DNA of 21,075 bases from Acanthamoeba lenticulata (GCA_002179805.1 NAVB01001421.1:1-21075), one strand, 5' to 3'. Shown: positions 1 through 9,460, numbered from the stretch's first letter. Notes: generated by a model not told the origin, from the letters alone. Translations and numbers: made by a program.

Positions 1-42
1 TTTTGTTTGTTTTTTTGTTTGTTTGTTTTTTTGTTTTTTGAA
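1..42. repeat. T-rich simple repeat (TTTG)n / poly-T
   Basis: The first 42 bases are almost only T with scattered G, as loose TTTG units and T runs. It is low-complexity sequence of the kind seen in intergenic and intronic AT-rich islands elsewhere in the window. No gene signal is visible in it. Confidence 0.8.
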
Positions 43-87
43 CAGTTTTTTAGCAATCGAAAAAGGCGCAGTGGGACACAAGACTTG

Positions 88-329
88 ATGGTGGAGCTCG
101 TGGGCGTCATCCTTGGCCATGTGCAGCAGCCGATCTCGCTCGTGCTGCCGTTTTGTGTGCCGCAAGTGGCCTCCTCTGGCCGCCTGGCCTGCGTGGGACG
201 GTACATCTGCTACAACGCCGCATCTGCGCGGTCGCAGCGGCGAAAGGCCACCTGGAGGTACTCCAGTGGGCGCACCAACGGCTGCCCGTGGGACTGATGG
301 CCATGGACCTTGATGTGCTTGATATGTAG
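88..329 (+). pseudogene. Decayed F-box / ankyrin-like protein fragment
   Basis: Three plus-strand frames in succession give one F-box-then-ankyrin-like reading. From 88 the first frame reads MVELVGVILGHVQQPISLVL, like an F-box start. Around 151-160 the reading moves to the second frame, giving VCRKWPPLAAW, the typical end of an F-box. From about 199 the third frame gives CAVAAAKGHLEVLQWAHQRL and runs to a TAG at 327-329; AAAKGHLEVLQWA is the usual helix-turn core of an ankyrin-like repeat. No single frame is open through the whole piece and no plausible introns join the parts, so I read it as a frameshifted 3' remnant of an F-box/ankyrin gene. Families of this architecture are large in amoebae and in giant viruses infecting them; the fragment is too short to decide origin. 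A tiny multi-exon gene or assembly errors are alternatives. Confidence 0.45.
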
Positions 330-464
330 ATTCAGCTTGAATATAGTGCTTTCACTTTTACGTAAAAACAACCCCGTTTGGCCTAAGCAGGACTCACCCC
401 ATCGTCGGTCCTGCGCGTTCAAGGCGGCAGTACCTGTGTCGCCCACGTGCAGCTGCCTATCGTC

Positions 465-765
465 GGCTCCGGTATCCACACGACGTCGTGATCGAGAACG
501 TGACCCTCTCTACTCGTCGTGGGCGTGTCGGCATTCGAGCTGACTTTTGAAGACAGCTTTCTCGAGGGCTTCAACATTCTCAACAGAAACGTGCAGGTGA
601 AGCAGATCATCAACAGCACTGCTTTCGCGGTGGTGGCCCTGGTCTTGCCAACATGACAGTGAGGAACAACCTTTTTGATCAAGAACACGTCATCGAAGAC
701 TGCTCGATCAACCAGGCCCACGCACACTCGCGAGCTTTTGTCCGAACGTTCTCATTGCAGCTGCC
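465..765 (+). pseudogene. Possible decayed beta-helix-like secreted protein fragment
   Basis: Short plus-strand segments in shifting frames resemble the Asn-rich rungs of right-handed parallel beta-helix proteins: DVVIENVTLS near 475-520, FELTFEDSFLEGFNILNRNV then QVKQIINSTAF from about 533, and RGGGPGLANMTVRNNLFDQE then VIEDCSINQ from about 627. Stops and frame changes separate them, for example between 620 and 655 where the TAFAVV frame gives way to the GGGPGLANMTVRNN frame. This is what a broken coding relic would look like. The family assignment rests only on the look of NNT/NSTA/NN-type rungs and is weak. The rest of 330-880 shows nothing I can name. Confidence 0.25.
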
Positions 766-879
766 CGGAGCTTGGTTAGGCTTTTTTCACGTGCCTAACA
801 TGAGGCCCTGCCGGGGTGGCGCCAAAAAGGCAACTGTGGGAACACGACGCGAGTGTGCGTGGGGCTAATATGAGGCTTG

Positions 880-1336
880 GGGCTTCGCTTTCGTTCTTTG
901 CCGCTTTCTCCTCTCTCTCCGCCGCCGGCGCCGCCCTGCTCGTGATCTGCTTCCGCATCACGTTCTTTCTTATTCCCTGTTCATTTGCATCTTTATTGCT
1001 TTTTCTTTCCGCATCACCTATCGCGTTCCCATTTGATCGATTAGATCGATCAGCCCTGTTCGCCCATTCCTTCCTCTTAGCATCTTCCTCTCAGCACTCC
1101 TTCATTTGTTCTCTCAACCCCACGTCCGCAAAGCCGTCTCGAGGTCACCGTCTACTCCACTACTGCTGCTTCCATTTCAAGTGAATTCAATTTCGATTCA
1201 GTGCCTTTGCGATTCTTCTTTGCCTTCACCAAACGCCTTTGAGCGTCGTCTTGCTACTACTCGACTTTCTACTCCACTGCAAATTCGTCTATTCCCCACA
1301 CTACAAATCACAACTGACCGCTACGCATCCTCTTCT
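880..1336 (+). promoter_or_regulatory. Pyrimidine-rich promoter / 5' leader of the 1337 gene
   Basis: This stretch is dominated by C and T on the plus strand (runs such as CTTTCTCCTCTCTCTCC), ends at the first in-frame ATG of the next gene, and has a base composition unlike the flanking exons. No clean TATA box was seen. It contains an octamer ATTTGCAT (983-990) and a perfect inverted repeat (1034-1052, listed separately). The reading frame of exon 1 is open upstream to about 1106 but has no ATG before 1337, so I treat this as untranslated leader and promoter. The transcription start cannot be placed from sequence. Confidence 0.4.
1034..1052. promoter_or_regulatory. Perfect 8-bp inverted repeat TGATCGAT-TAG-ATCGATCA
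   Basis: TGATCGAT (1034-1041) and ATCGATCA (1045-1052) are exact reverse complements around a 3-bp TAG spacer, about 285 bp before the ATG at 1337. Dyads of this form are typical of dimeric transcription-factor sites. No factor can be named. Confidence 0.4.
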
Positions 1337-4149
1337 ATGAGGAGGGTGCTCCCACTTCCGACGAGCCCTGGTGCTGTTCGCAAGTTCGCACCTTCGGCTT
1401 CTTCCTCTCCCAAGCCCAAGCGAGCACAGGCCACGAAGGATCATGGCCATCACTTCACCAAGCTCAATACCAAGAGTGGGCACAAGACCCTCACCTTGCT
1501 CGCTAGCGACAACGAGCTGGATGAAGATGCAGCTACAACGACCACGTGTGACTCGCTGAGCAGCGAGGACGAGTTCGAGCAAAGCTTCATGGATTGCTGG
1601 GTCGTCGACGAGAACGAAGTCGAAATGCACAGGGCCTGGTTCAACAAGCAAAAGGTCATCCCCGGCAGCAGGTACACAAACGCTTCATCTCTCTCATCTT
1701 TCTTCCCCTCTTCATCTGTTCCCAACTTTCCTTCCTGTTGTGCTCTCTGCTGCTTTTAGCCAGCCAATCGGCCATTTAAACCGGTTAAAAATTGACCGCC
1801 CTGCTTGCCTCGCCCGCAGGCTGGCGACATCGACCACGTGCAAGCCACCACGTTCGCCGCTGGTCAGCGCCTCGACGGTGTCCACCTCAACCACGCCAAC
1901 ACTCTTAGACTCCTCCTTCGCGGGGCCCGTCCGGCATGGTCCTGAGCAGCCAGCGGCCGCCTCGATCTCCTACGCCCAGCTCCGCTCGGCGGCCAATGTG
2001 GCCACAACGGCAGCCAAGCCGCCGCCGTTGTCGCCGTCTTCGACTTCGTCTTCCTCGCTAGTGCCTGCGCTTGGTCTTGACCGTGTGGCCTCCCTGCGGC
2101 CGTCCTTGGGCTCCAGCTCGTCGCGGCGCAACACGATCGCTACGCCTCACGAAACGCGCGGCAGCGACGCGCCGGCGGCTGAGCTCTGCTGGAAGGTCGG
2201 CCGGATCTCTCCTGGGCGGGACGTCGACCAACAGCGCGATGCCGACAGCTGCTGCATGCCCAGTCCGCCGCGGCTGGACGTGCAGCTCTCGTTCGGCCGC
2301 TTGGAGGCCCAGTCCGATGCGGCCGCAGCGGCGCGTGAGGCCTCAGAGCCCAAAAGAACGAAAACGACGAAAAAGAAAAAGAACGTGCGGAGCCTCAACA
2401 GCAGGGAGACCAAAGCCCACAAGCTTGAGACACACAACCGCGAAAAGGCCTATAGGCGCCGCAGCCAGGGCTCGCCGCCACTTCAACTGCGTGCGCTGAG
2501 CGATGACTGTGACGGCGCGGCCGCCGCGGGCTACCTGGCCGAAGATGACGATGCCGCCGCCATCACCACCGACATCGGCAGCAGAGGCAGCCGAGGCAGT
2601 GGCGGCAGCGGCAACGACAGCAGATCCGCCGGGAGCATCGCCAGCGCGCCCGTGTCGCCTCAGGCGTCGACGAGCCACGTCATCCTTCCCGTGAGCCGGG
2701 TCGCCGAATTCCCGCTCAGCCGGTGCGTTCTTTCTCTTCCACTGTGGCGCATCCCTCTGTAAGGTGGCGGCTTACGTCAAGCATCATAGGTCGCACTCGT
2801 CTGAGCAGTGCAGGACCCGGCGCACGATCACCAAGCAGGCCACCAAGCGCGAGGCGCCAGAGGGCGATGCAAACCTGGCTGGGCGCAGAAGCCAACCAGC
2901 ATCGCCTCGAGAGGACGAGGAGCAAGTGGTGGCCTTTGAGGATGGCCACCGAAATGGTGGAGACAACGAGCAGACCGGGCCCGAGCTCACTTGGAAGACC
3001 ATCTGGGAGCCCGAGACGACCGCCACGGCTGCTGTCGTGGCCGCTGAGCCCAAGGCGGTGACAACGGTCGTGCTCAAGCGCGGCCTCGCCGGGCGCAGCT
3101 CGTCTCTGCCTCCTCCTCCGTTGCTCGCACCGCCCCTGCCGGCCGCGCGGACGTCGCCGTTGTCTTCGACTTCGCCTTCGGCCCATCCGCCGCCCGAGTC
3201 AGCGTTGCCGCCGCACATTGAGCCGCTCGAGTTCCCGGCCTTTGCCACGTCCCCGCCGTCCTCCTCAGCCTCGCCGGCCATGGCGGCGCGGGCCCATCGG
3301 CGCCGGGCCGAGAGCAGCGGCGCACCGCCGTCGCTCGTGATCCACGCCCCGCCTCCTCTGGCGTCGCTCGGCAGCGGTGCTCGCCCGCAATCGTCGCATT
3401 ATCAGATCTCGCACCGGGCGCGAGCGGAATCGCCTTCGCCGGGCAAGCGCCAGGCCGGCCTGGCGTTCTCCTCGGTGGCTCGCGGGCTGCATCGGCGGAA
3501 GCGCATGGACAGCAGCGAGAGTGGTGACTTTGGGGGCCTCCTGCGCACGCAGAGCGAGGAGATCCCCATCGCCGTACTTGACGGCGCCTGCGACGATGAC
3601 GACGACGACGCGGGCGGCGACCCGCTGGACCTGCGCCGCATCAGCAGCAGCAGGCAGATGCCGCGGACTGGCACGGGCGAGTGGCGCATCCAGACCGCGG
3701 GCGACCTGATGGCCGCCCGGCGCGCGTACCGGCTCGAGCGCGTCCGCTCTTTCGGCCAGGAGCGCGGTGCCATGAGTTGTGGCAGTGAGGATGATGCCGA
3801 CGACGAGCCGTTCATGAACGACGACGCCGAGCTGTATCTCGACTCTGATGTTGAAGAAGAAGAAGAAGACGACGACGACGATGACGATGACGATGACGAC
3901 GAAGAGGAGCAGCTGGAAGCTGAGCTGACTTCATTCCTCAAGCGCACGCGCAGTGGCAACCACCGGTCGTCCAGCTTCCTCGATGTTGAGCGCTTCCACA
4001 CCGTTCCCGTCGTGCGACATGGCCGCCACGCACAACAACAGCACTACCACCAGCAGTTGCCGCGTGCGCTGAGCGACGGCGTCGACGACTGCGGGCTCGA
4101 GTCTGGCGAGTCGACGAATGGCCTCCCGCTCTCCTTTGAGGAAGCGTGA
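1337..4149 (+). CDS. Disordered phosphosite-rich protein of unknown function (three exons)
   Basis: Model: exons 1337-1671, 1820-2690, 2764-4149, giving about 863 residues. Intron 1 (148 bp) runs GTACAC to CCGCAG; intron 2 (73 bp) runs GTGAGC to TGTAAG; both keep the frame. An alternative intron 2 of 2723-2789 also keeps it. The start is the first in-frame ATG; upstream is pyrimidine-rich leader. I do not recognise a folded domain. The protein is rich in Ser, Pro, Ala, Arg and Asp. It carries many Arg-x-x-Ser sites, for example RRRAESSG, RARAESPSP, LRTQSEE, RRISSSR, RVRSFG, KRTRSG and two RALSD sites, which are the pattern used by basophilic (AGC/CaMK-type) kinases and sometimes 14-3-3 proteins. 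Exon 3 also encodes a run of about 20 acidic residues. A regulated scaffold or nuclear protein is a guess; localisation is unknown. The ATG and intron 2 are less certain than the long third exon. Confidence 0.7.
3853..3911 (+). repeat. GAA/GAC/GAT trinucleotide tract encoding poly-Glu/Asp
   Basis: A run of GAA, GAC and GAT codons inside exon 3 of the gene at 1337 encodes about five Glu, then about twelve Asp, then Glu. Third bases vary (GAC and GAT alternate), so the tract may be kept for its acidic protein sequence rather than being a fresh slippage expansion. Confidence 0.85.
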
Positions 4150-4392
4150 ACCTGCCTCAAGAGAGAAATATCTTTTTGCATTCTTTCACGGAGCCAAGAA
4201 AAGGGCTGAATAAAAAAAGAAAAGGCTCCAAAAGTTATTGTATTTATATTGTATTTATTTATTTATTTATTAACTGCATCACTGTCCAGGCCACAAGCAA
4301 ATGGTTTACCATCCTACACCTGTTTGTTCAAGTGGTTTAAATAATCGTCAAGCAATCTCATTTTGTGATTTTCATTCACTCGTAATCTCGCG
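4150..4392 (+). terminator. 3' end of the 1337 gene and short intergenic spacer, AATAAA at 4209-4214
   Basis: The 243-bp gap turns sharply AT-rich after the stop codon. AATAAA at 4209-4214, 60 bases past the stop, is the likely polyadenylation signal. It is followed by a TATT-rich simple repeat (about 4238-4272) with four to five TTTA units. The remaining roughly 120 bp before the ATG at 4393 must hold the amidase promoter, but I see no recognisable box. Confidence 0.5.
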
Positions 4393-7300
4393 ATGCAGGC
4401 GGGTCTGCTGGGCTGGTGGGCGCGTTTGCTGGGTGTCGCAGTCGTGCTTCTCGTGGGTGTGGTGATTTACACCAGCCTACCGCCGCTCGTAGAGCTCGAC
4501 GACGACCTGGCCCTTCTTGTGGAGGACTACCCGACCGCCCGCATCGTCCGGTGAGACGTCCTCGCACACCCTGCCCCTGCGTGCATCTCTCGCTCTACTT
4601 GTGCTAAAGCTGTGTTCGTTGTGCATCATGACAAGGGACACGTGGGGCATCCCGCACGTGTACGGCAAGACGGACGCTGAGGTGGCCTTTGGGTTGGCCT
4701 ACGCGCATGCGCAGGACGACTTTGCCGCCATCCAGCGAGCGCTGCTCGCCGCGCAGGGCCGACTTGCCACGGTCGAAGGCAAGGCGGCGTACGTGAACGA
4801 CTACCTCGTGCACGCCCTCCGGCTACGCGAGCGGGTCGAGGCCGAGTACGAGCAGCAACTCTCGCCGCGGCTGCGCGCCATCGTGGTCGGCTACGCCGAT
4901 GGCCTCAACTACTTTGCCTACCTTCACGCCAACCGACTCCTCGTCCCCAAGTTCTTCCCCATCTCGCCTCAAGGTGACGTCTGCGACAGAGAGGCGCACG
5001 AGCCGTAGCGCCACAGCGCATACTTGGCATATTTGGCTGCTGACGTGTCGCGCTCGTTGTGCATCCCAGATGTCGTGGCGGGCTTTGTCCACAAGCTCCC
5101 GTCGTTCACTGGACTCGACGCCGTCGTAAAAGGACTAATTAGCGCGAGCGCCCGACCGGCCAAGGCCCAGCGACTGATGAGCTTTGAAACGCGGGCGAGC
5201 AACATGAGCGACACGCTCGCGCTGCGGTGGCGACAGCTGCAACAGCGCTTAGTCAGCCTGTTCTTGGACGACGTCCTGCCAGCCGAGGAGGCCTCGGTTC
5301 CGGATGGCGTCGTTGCCGACGGCCCTGAGGAGCCAAAACAGCCCGTCCAGCAATCGCCCATTGCCGTCGTCGAGCCGGCGGCGCACGACAGCAGCGGCAA
5401 TGCTGACGTCGGTGGTTTTGCGTTTGGCGCAGCGCCTGAGCATCCGTCGGTGCCATCGTCCCAGGGCGTTGTGATCGACGGCGTGGTCTATGCGCAGAGC
5501 ACACTCGCGCCTGAGCCTTCAACTGCGTATGGTGAGGACGAGGAGGACGCCGCGGCGGTGCCAAAGGGTCAGCCGACAGAGGCGATGGACGCCAAGACGA
5601 CGCCGAGCCCAGACGAGGAAACCACCAAGCAGAGGGAGTTTGGGTCGAACGCGTTCGCAGTGTCGGGACGGAAGACCCAGGACGGTTCCACCTTTCTCGT
5701 CATCAACCCGCATCAGCCCTGGGCCGGGCCCTTTAGCCTGTACGTCGTCTTTGTCATCCTCGTCGCAACCTTTGTCTTTGCCGCCATCATGGATTCATTT
5801 TGGTGCTCTTCCCGCGTGCCACAGGTACGAGGCGCATCTGCACAGCGAGGAGGGTTGGGACTTTGCGGGAGGCGTCTTCCCCGGCTCGCCCATCCCCTTC
5901 GTCGGCCACAACCGCCATGTACGTCTCAATGAGGCCCTGCCTCCTCTCCGTCAGCCTGCGGCAGTCCCCCCGGGCCGGCGTTAACTTCCTTCCTTGGGAC
6001 GTGCAGTTGGGATGGGCCCATACAGTCAACAAGCCCGACCTGGTCGACGTCTACGAGCTGACGATGGACAAACATGACCGCCTGCGCTACCTGTTTGACG
6101 GCGAGTGGCACACCCTCGAGCGCCGCGTCGTCCCCATCGCGGTTGGTTAACCTCTCTTCTCGCCTCAAGGCCAAGGCTTTTTTTCTTCTATGTGTGTCTC
6201 ATGTGACGCCCGTGGCTCAGATCCTGGTCTTTGGGTCATGGAACTGGGAGGTGCAGCGCGAGGTGCTCTGGTCGCCGTCACACGACGCGCCCGTTATCCA
6301 GAACCCAATGGTACGCCGCCAGACCATTGGCCGTGATGTTGTCGTGGCCGTGGCCGTGGCCGAGATCGAGGTCGTCACCGTGATGGGTTGTCGTGGCAGG
6401 GAACGTATGCGGTCCGGTACAGTGGCAGTGAGCGGATCGACCAGCTGGAGCAGTATCTGGAGATGTCTCAAGCCACGACCTTTGACGCCTGGTCGGCGGC
6501 CATGTCTCGCCAGGCCATGCCGCTCTTAAACGCCGTGTATGCCGACAAGCACGGTCCGTGCCCTTCCTCTCTCTCGCGAGCTGGCTGCAGGCCCGTTGCC
6601 TTCTCATACTGGACCGTACGCGAGCAGGCAACGTGTTTTACGGCTACAACGCACTGCTGCCGAGCGACCGTTCGTCTGCCGCCTACGACTGGTCCAGGCC
6701 TGTGCCCGGTACGCCGACGCCACGGATGGGCCACGTCAGCCGCCTTCTTAACAACGTGGTGGCTGGCGGAACAGGAAACACGTCAGACACGGTGTGGGCG
6801 CATCACTACGTGCCCTGGACAGAGCTGCCACGCACGTTCAACCCCTCGACGGGATTCGTTGTGAACTGCAACTCGTCGCCGTTCAGGGCGACTGCCGGCC
6901 AGGCCCTCGCCGCCGGCGACAACCCGACGCTGGCCGAGCACGCCGCGACAGCTCCGTTCGTCGAGCGGCGTATGACCAACCGCGCCCTTCGCGCGCTCGA
7001 GCTGTTGGCCGCCGCTCTTTCTCCTGAGGGCGACGTCAGCGTCGATATCAATGTCGGCGACGGCGACAGTGCAAAGAAGCTGGCGATGAGCCTCGACGAT
7101 GTCTTGCGGGTCAAGTTTGACGAGACGCACGCACAGGGCTCGTTCATGGCCTATCTGGTCAACCGATCACTCGAGGCCTATGACCGCCTCGCCAGCGTCG
7201 ACGGCGGTAAGGATCGGTTGAAGCGCGAGCGGCCTCTGCTGGTGCGGGCCATTGGCCTGCTCCGCGCATGGGACCTGACCATGAGCGCCCACGCCATCGC

Positions 7301-8220
7301 CGCTCCGTTGGCCCACTTTTCCTTCCGAGCCTACATCGAAGGCCCCATGTCGGACCGCTTCTACGAGCGCTGCAGCGACCTTCACCACCAGCAGCTGAGC
7401 GACGTCGCCGGTGACGGCTGGCCATCGCTCAACGAGCTGGGCCTCGATGAGGAGCGTCTCCTCCACGACCTCGAGCTTACAGCGCGTGACCTCAAGCGGG
7501 CCACAGGGCGGATCGACCCGGAGTGGGGCCGCCAGCTGCGGCTCGTGCGGGGCCGCGCCGAGTGGGACCTGTCCGGCGGGCCTGATGTCCTTCGCACCGG
7601 TAGGCCTCCTCTCGCCGCCCAGCCTTCGGCCGTCAATGTCTCATCATCATTCTTTGGCGTGGGTGAGGGATTCAGTTCATGGGACGGTCGACCTGAAGAA
7701 GGGCCGCGTCCTCGCCGATGCCGGAGACGGATTCCTCCAGGTCGTGCGCTGGGACGCACAAGGCCAGGTCCATGCGCAAGCCGTCCACCCGTTTGGCAAC
7801 AACAACTATGCCAAGTACGCCTTTGCCCGCTCGTTCCTTGGAGAGTGACTCGAACAATCCGACTCATGAGTCGGCCCCGACCTCTGCAGATCGCTGCACT
7901 TCAAGGACCAGGCGCCTGTGTTTGCCGACCGTCGGCTGCGGGAGGTGTGGATGTGGAGCGACAGAGGCGGCGACGTGGCAAAGGCCGAGGCCGGAGGCTT
8001 CGTAGAAGAGGTCTACCGGCCGGGACGCGAGTACGAGCTGGGCAAGCGCGCGTTGGGGCTCCTGGGCGAGCTCGGCGTGCAAAAGCGCAAGGAGGCCCTC
8101 GCGTCGGCCGCGGCAAGCGTCCGTGCCAGCGGCCACCGCACGCAACAGGAGGAAGGGTCCGACAAACAACAACAACAACATCAGCAACAAGGCAGGCGCC
8201 CCGGACGACGATCCTTGTGA
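4393..8220 (+). CDS. Penicillin amidase (acylase) family Ntn hydrolase, membrane-anchored
   Basis: Ten exons: 4393-4550, 4636-4973, 5070-5739, 5825-5918, 6007-6141, 6221-6310, 6400-6553, 6628-7599, 7676-7814, 7890-8220, giving 1026 residues; all nine GT-AG introns (74-96 bp) keep the frame. Family members (penicillin G, cephalosporin and acyl-homoserine-lactone acylases) self-cleave before a Ser that becomes the N-terminal nucleophile, and hydrolyse amide bonds. Visible marks: N-terminal hydrophobic anchor (residues about 8-28), DTWGIPHVYGKTDAEVAFG at the alpha-chain start, GSNAFAVSG with Ser358 as nucleophile, INPHQPW with His380 (beta position 23) and NCNSSPF with Asn628 (beta position 271, near the oxyanion Asn position of this family), LGWAHTVN, and a C-terminal KDQAPVFADRRLREVW. 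About 124 low-complexity residues (232-355) precede the Ser, far longer than the usual spacer. The C-terminus has a CAA-rich Gln tract. It probably acts in the secretory/endolysosomal lumen; the substrate is unknown. Confidence 0.92.
6340..6363 (+). repeat. Short (GGCCGT)n repeat inside an amidase intron
   Basis: Three consecutive GGCCGT-like units (TCGTGGCCGTGGCCGTGGCC) lie in the sixth intron of the amidase gene (6311-6399). It is a simple tandem repeat with no coding role in the spliced model. Confidence 0.7.
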
Positions 8221-8666
8221 CCACCTGTTGGTTATTTATTGTGGGGTGGTATTCGAGCAATGCTTCCATCGTGCTTGGTGCTCTTTCCTTCTCAGAATAC
8301 CAAAAAATCTGGAAAGTTTGTGGAAAACTATGCCTGTTCCGTTCCATAAAAAACCAATCAGCGGTTCATGTTTTTCGATGAAACGGTTTTGTTGGAAAAC
8401 CGGCGATGGCTGAAAGAGATTGGCCAATTGAAACCTGGCCTTGTCTCCGGATCTCCTTTCCTGTCTGCCATGTGTGATGAAACAACCTCCACGCTAGCCT
8501 GACTGACGTACTCCAGCGACATTTCACAGTTATCACGCGGCTAAGGCAGGCAGGCTCTAGTATTTAACGGGCTGATACGACCCCTCTTCACACTCCACAA
8601 CCTTCACACTCTTGCACACAGCTCTCAACAGCCTTTACACTCTTGCGCCGAACTCTCTCTACAGCA
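8221..8666 (+). promoter_or_regulatory. Intergenic spacer and promoter of the 8667 gene
   Basis: This 446-bp spacer carries no gene. It contains AACCAATCAGCGG at 8352-8364, a good match to the CCAAT-box (NF-Y) consensus, and TATTTAA at 8561-8567, a TATA-like box about 100 bp before the ATG at 8667. Between them and the ATG is a C/T/A-rich leader with an imperfect direct repeat: AACCTTCACACTCTTGC near 8598 and AGCCTTTACACTCTTGC near 8630, about 32 bp apart. The start of the spacer must hold the amidase 3' end; no exact AATAAA was seen. A 25-nt piece of the downstream solenoid gene family lies at 8265-8289 (listed separately). Confidence 0.5.
8265..8289 (+). repeat. 25-nt orphan fragment of the solenoid gene family
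   Basis: These 25 bases are identical to 13662-13686, which spans the end of exon 1 and the first bases of intron 1 in the second solenoid gene. Sequence just upstream (AATGCT) also loosely resembles the coding side. The match is far too long for chance in 21 kb. It looks like a remnant of a third family copy or a short captured piece. Confidence 0.6.
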
Positions 8667-9460
8667 ATGGGCAACGTCGTCAGTACAGCTGGATCGGCGG
8701 TTGCCGCTTTTGACAAGTTGGGCTCGACGTTCATCACCGGCTACACGCAGTTCTACGGCTGGCTCAAGTGGCACTCGGCCATTTCGGCCAGGGCTCGCCT
8801 GGGCAAGCTGCACCCGTACGAGAGGTGGTGTGAGGCTATGTTCAAGGTCTTGCGTAGCATTCTCGCCCAGGACCAGACGTGGATCTCGTTCCAATTCCCC
8901 CAGAAGGCCCAGATGGAGCAGATGATCAACAAGCTGAGCCAGCTCGTGGGCTCCCCTTTCGATGAAGGATCAAGGGAGTTCAAGAACACCGTCGTGGACC
9001 TCGAGCGCCTGCTTGTGGGCTCCAAGTACAAGACTCGAAAGTACTACCCGGAATCGCCTCAGAAGCTCAGTAGGGCTTGGTCGGGACGGTCAACAAGCTC
9101 GTTCTCCACTTCCTAAGCACCCACCACCGTGCCCAAATCAACGCCGCGATCCAAGCACACGAAGAGGAGATGGCCGGCGACCAGGTGACTGCTCGTGCGG
9201 CGGTCTTCAAGCCCCCGCGCCGGTCTCCGTCTGCTTACCGTTTCGCCAGCACCAAGATGACACTGCAGCTCACCACGCTGTCGAAGGACAAAGCGGGCAC
9301 AACGCAGAACGTTGAGGTTGACCTACTTGAGGAGGTCTTGATCTCGAAAACTGCTCTCGACAACCTGTTCCCAGCATCCCTGTTCAACCCCGACGCTCAC
9401 CCGCCGGAGAATTCGTCCTCCTCGACCTCCTCTTCGTCGTCTTCCGAGACCTTGCAGTGA
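8667..9460 (+). CDS. Putative N-myristoylated protein of unknown function, frame broken or short intron
   Basis: The ATG at 8667 starts MGNVVSTAGSAV: Gly2 and Ser6 fit the N-myristoylation consensus, so membrane tethering is likely. The next 115 residues are a globular-looking helical/aromatic sequence (FYGWLKWHS, HPYERWCEAMFKVLRSIL, QTWISFQFPQK) that I do not recognise. This frame stops at 9113-9115, but another frame opens at 9074 and runs to 9460, starting VGTVNKLVLHFLSTHHRAQ and ending in a Ser-rich tail (about 25 residues). Two readings: an intron 9015-9073 or 9015-9097 (both phase 0, giving about 244 or 236 residues), or a one-base deletion/assembly error near 9074-9090. Codons between 9015 and 9073 still look coding, which favours the frameshift. 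If neither holds, the product is only 149 residues. Upstream are TATTTAA (8561) and downstream AATAAA (9590). Confidence 0.65.

Noticed and set aside
7..297. Plus-strand 96-codon frame starting in the T-run
   Set aside because: The N-terminal part is translated poly-T. Only its middle part fits the F-box relic, and the ankyrin part is in another frame.
983..990. ATTTGCAT octamer, also at 9604-9611, both upstream of genes
   Set aside because: Two occurrences are close to chance for an 8-mer on two strands, and POU-type octamer factors are not expected in this kind of organism.
3402..4001. Minus-strand frame with a 20-Ser run
   Set aside because: It is the antisense reading of the GAA/GAC acidic tract in the plus-strand gene.
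5793..5806. 13-nt match (ATTCATTTTGGTG) shared by an amidase intron and 9623-9636
   Set aside because: A few 13-mers are expected to recur by chance in 21 kb; there is no extension on either side.
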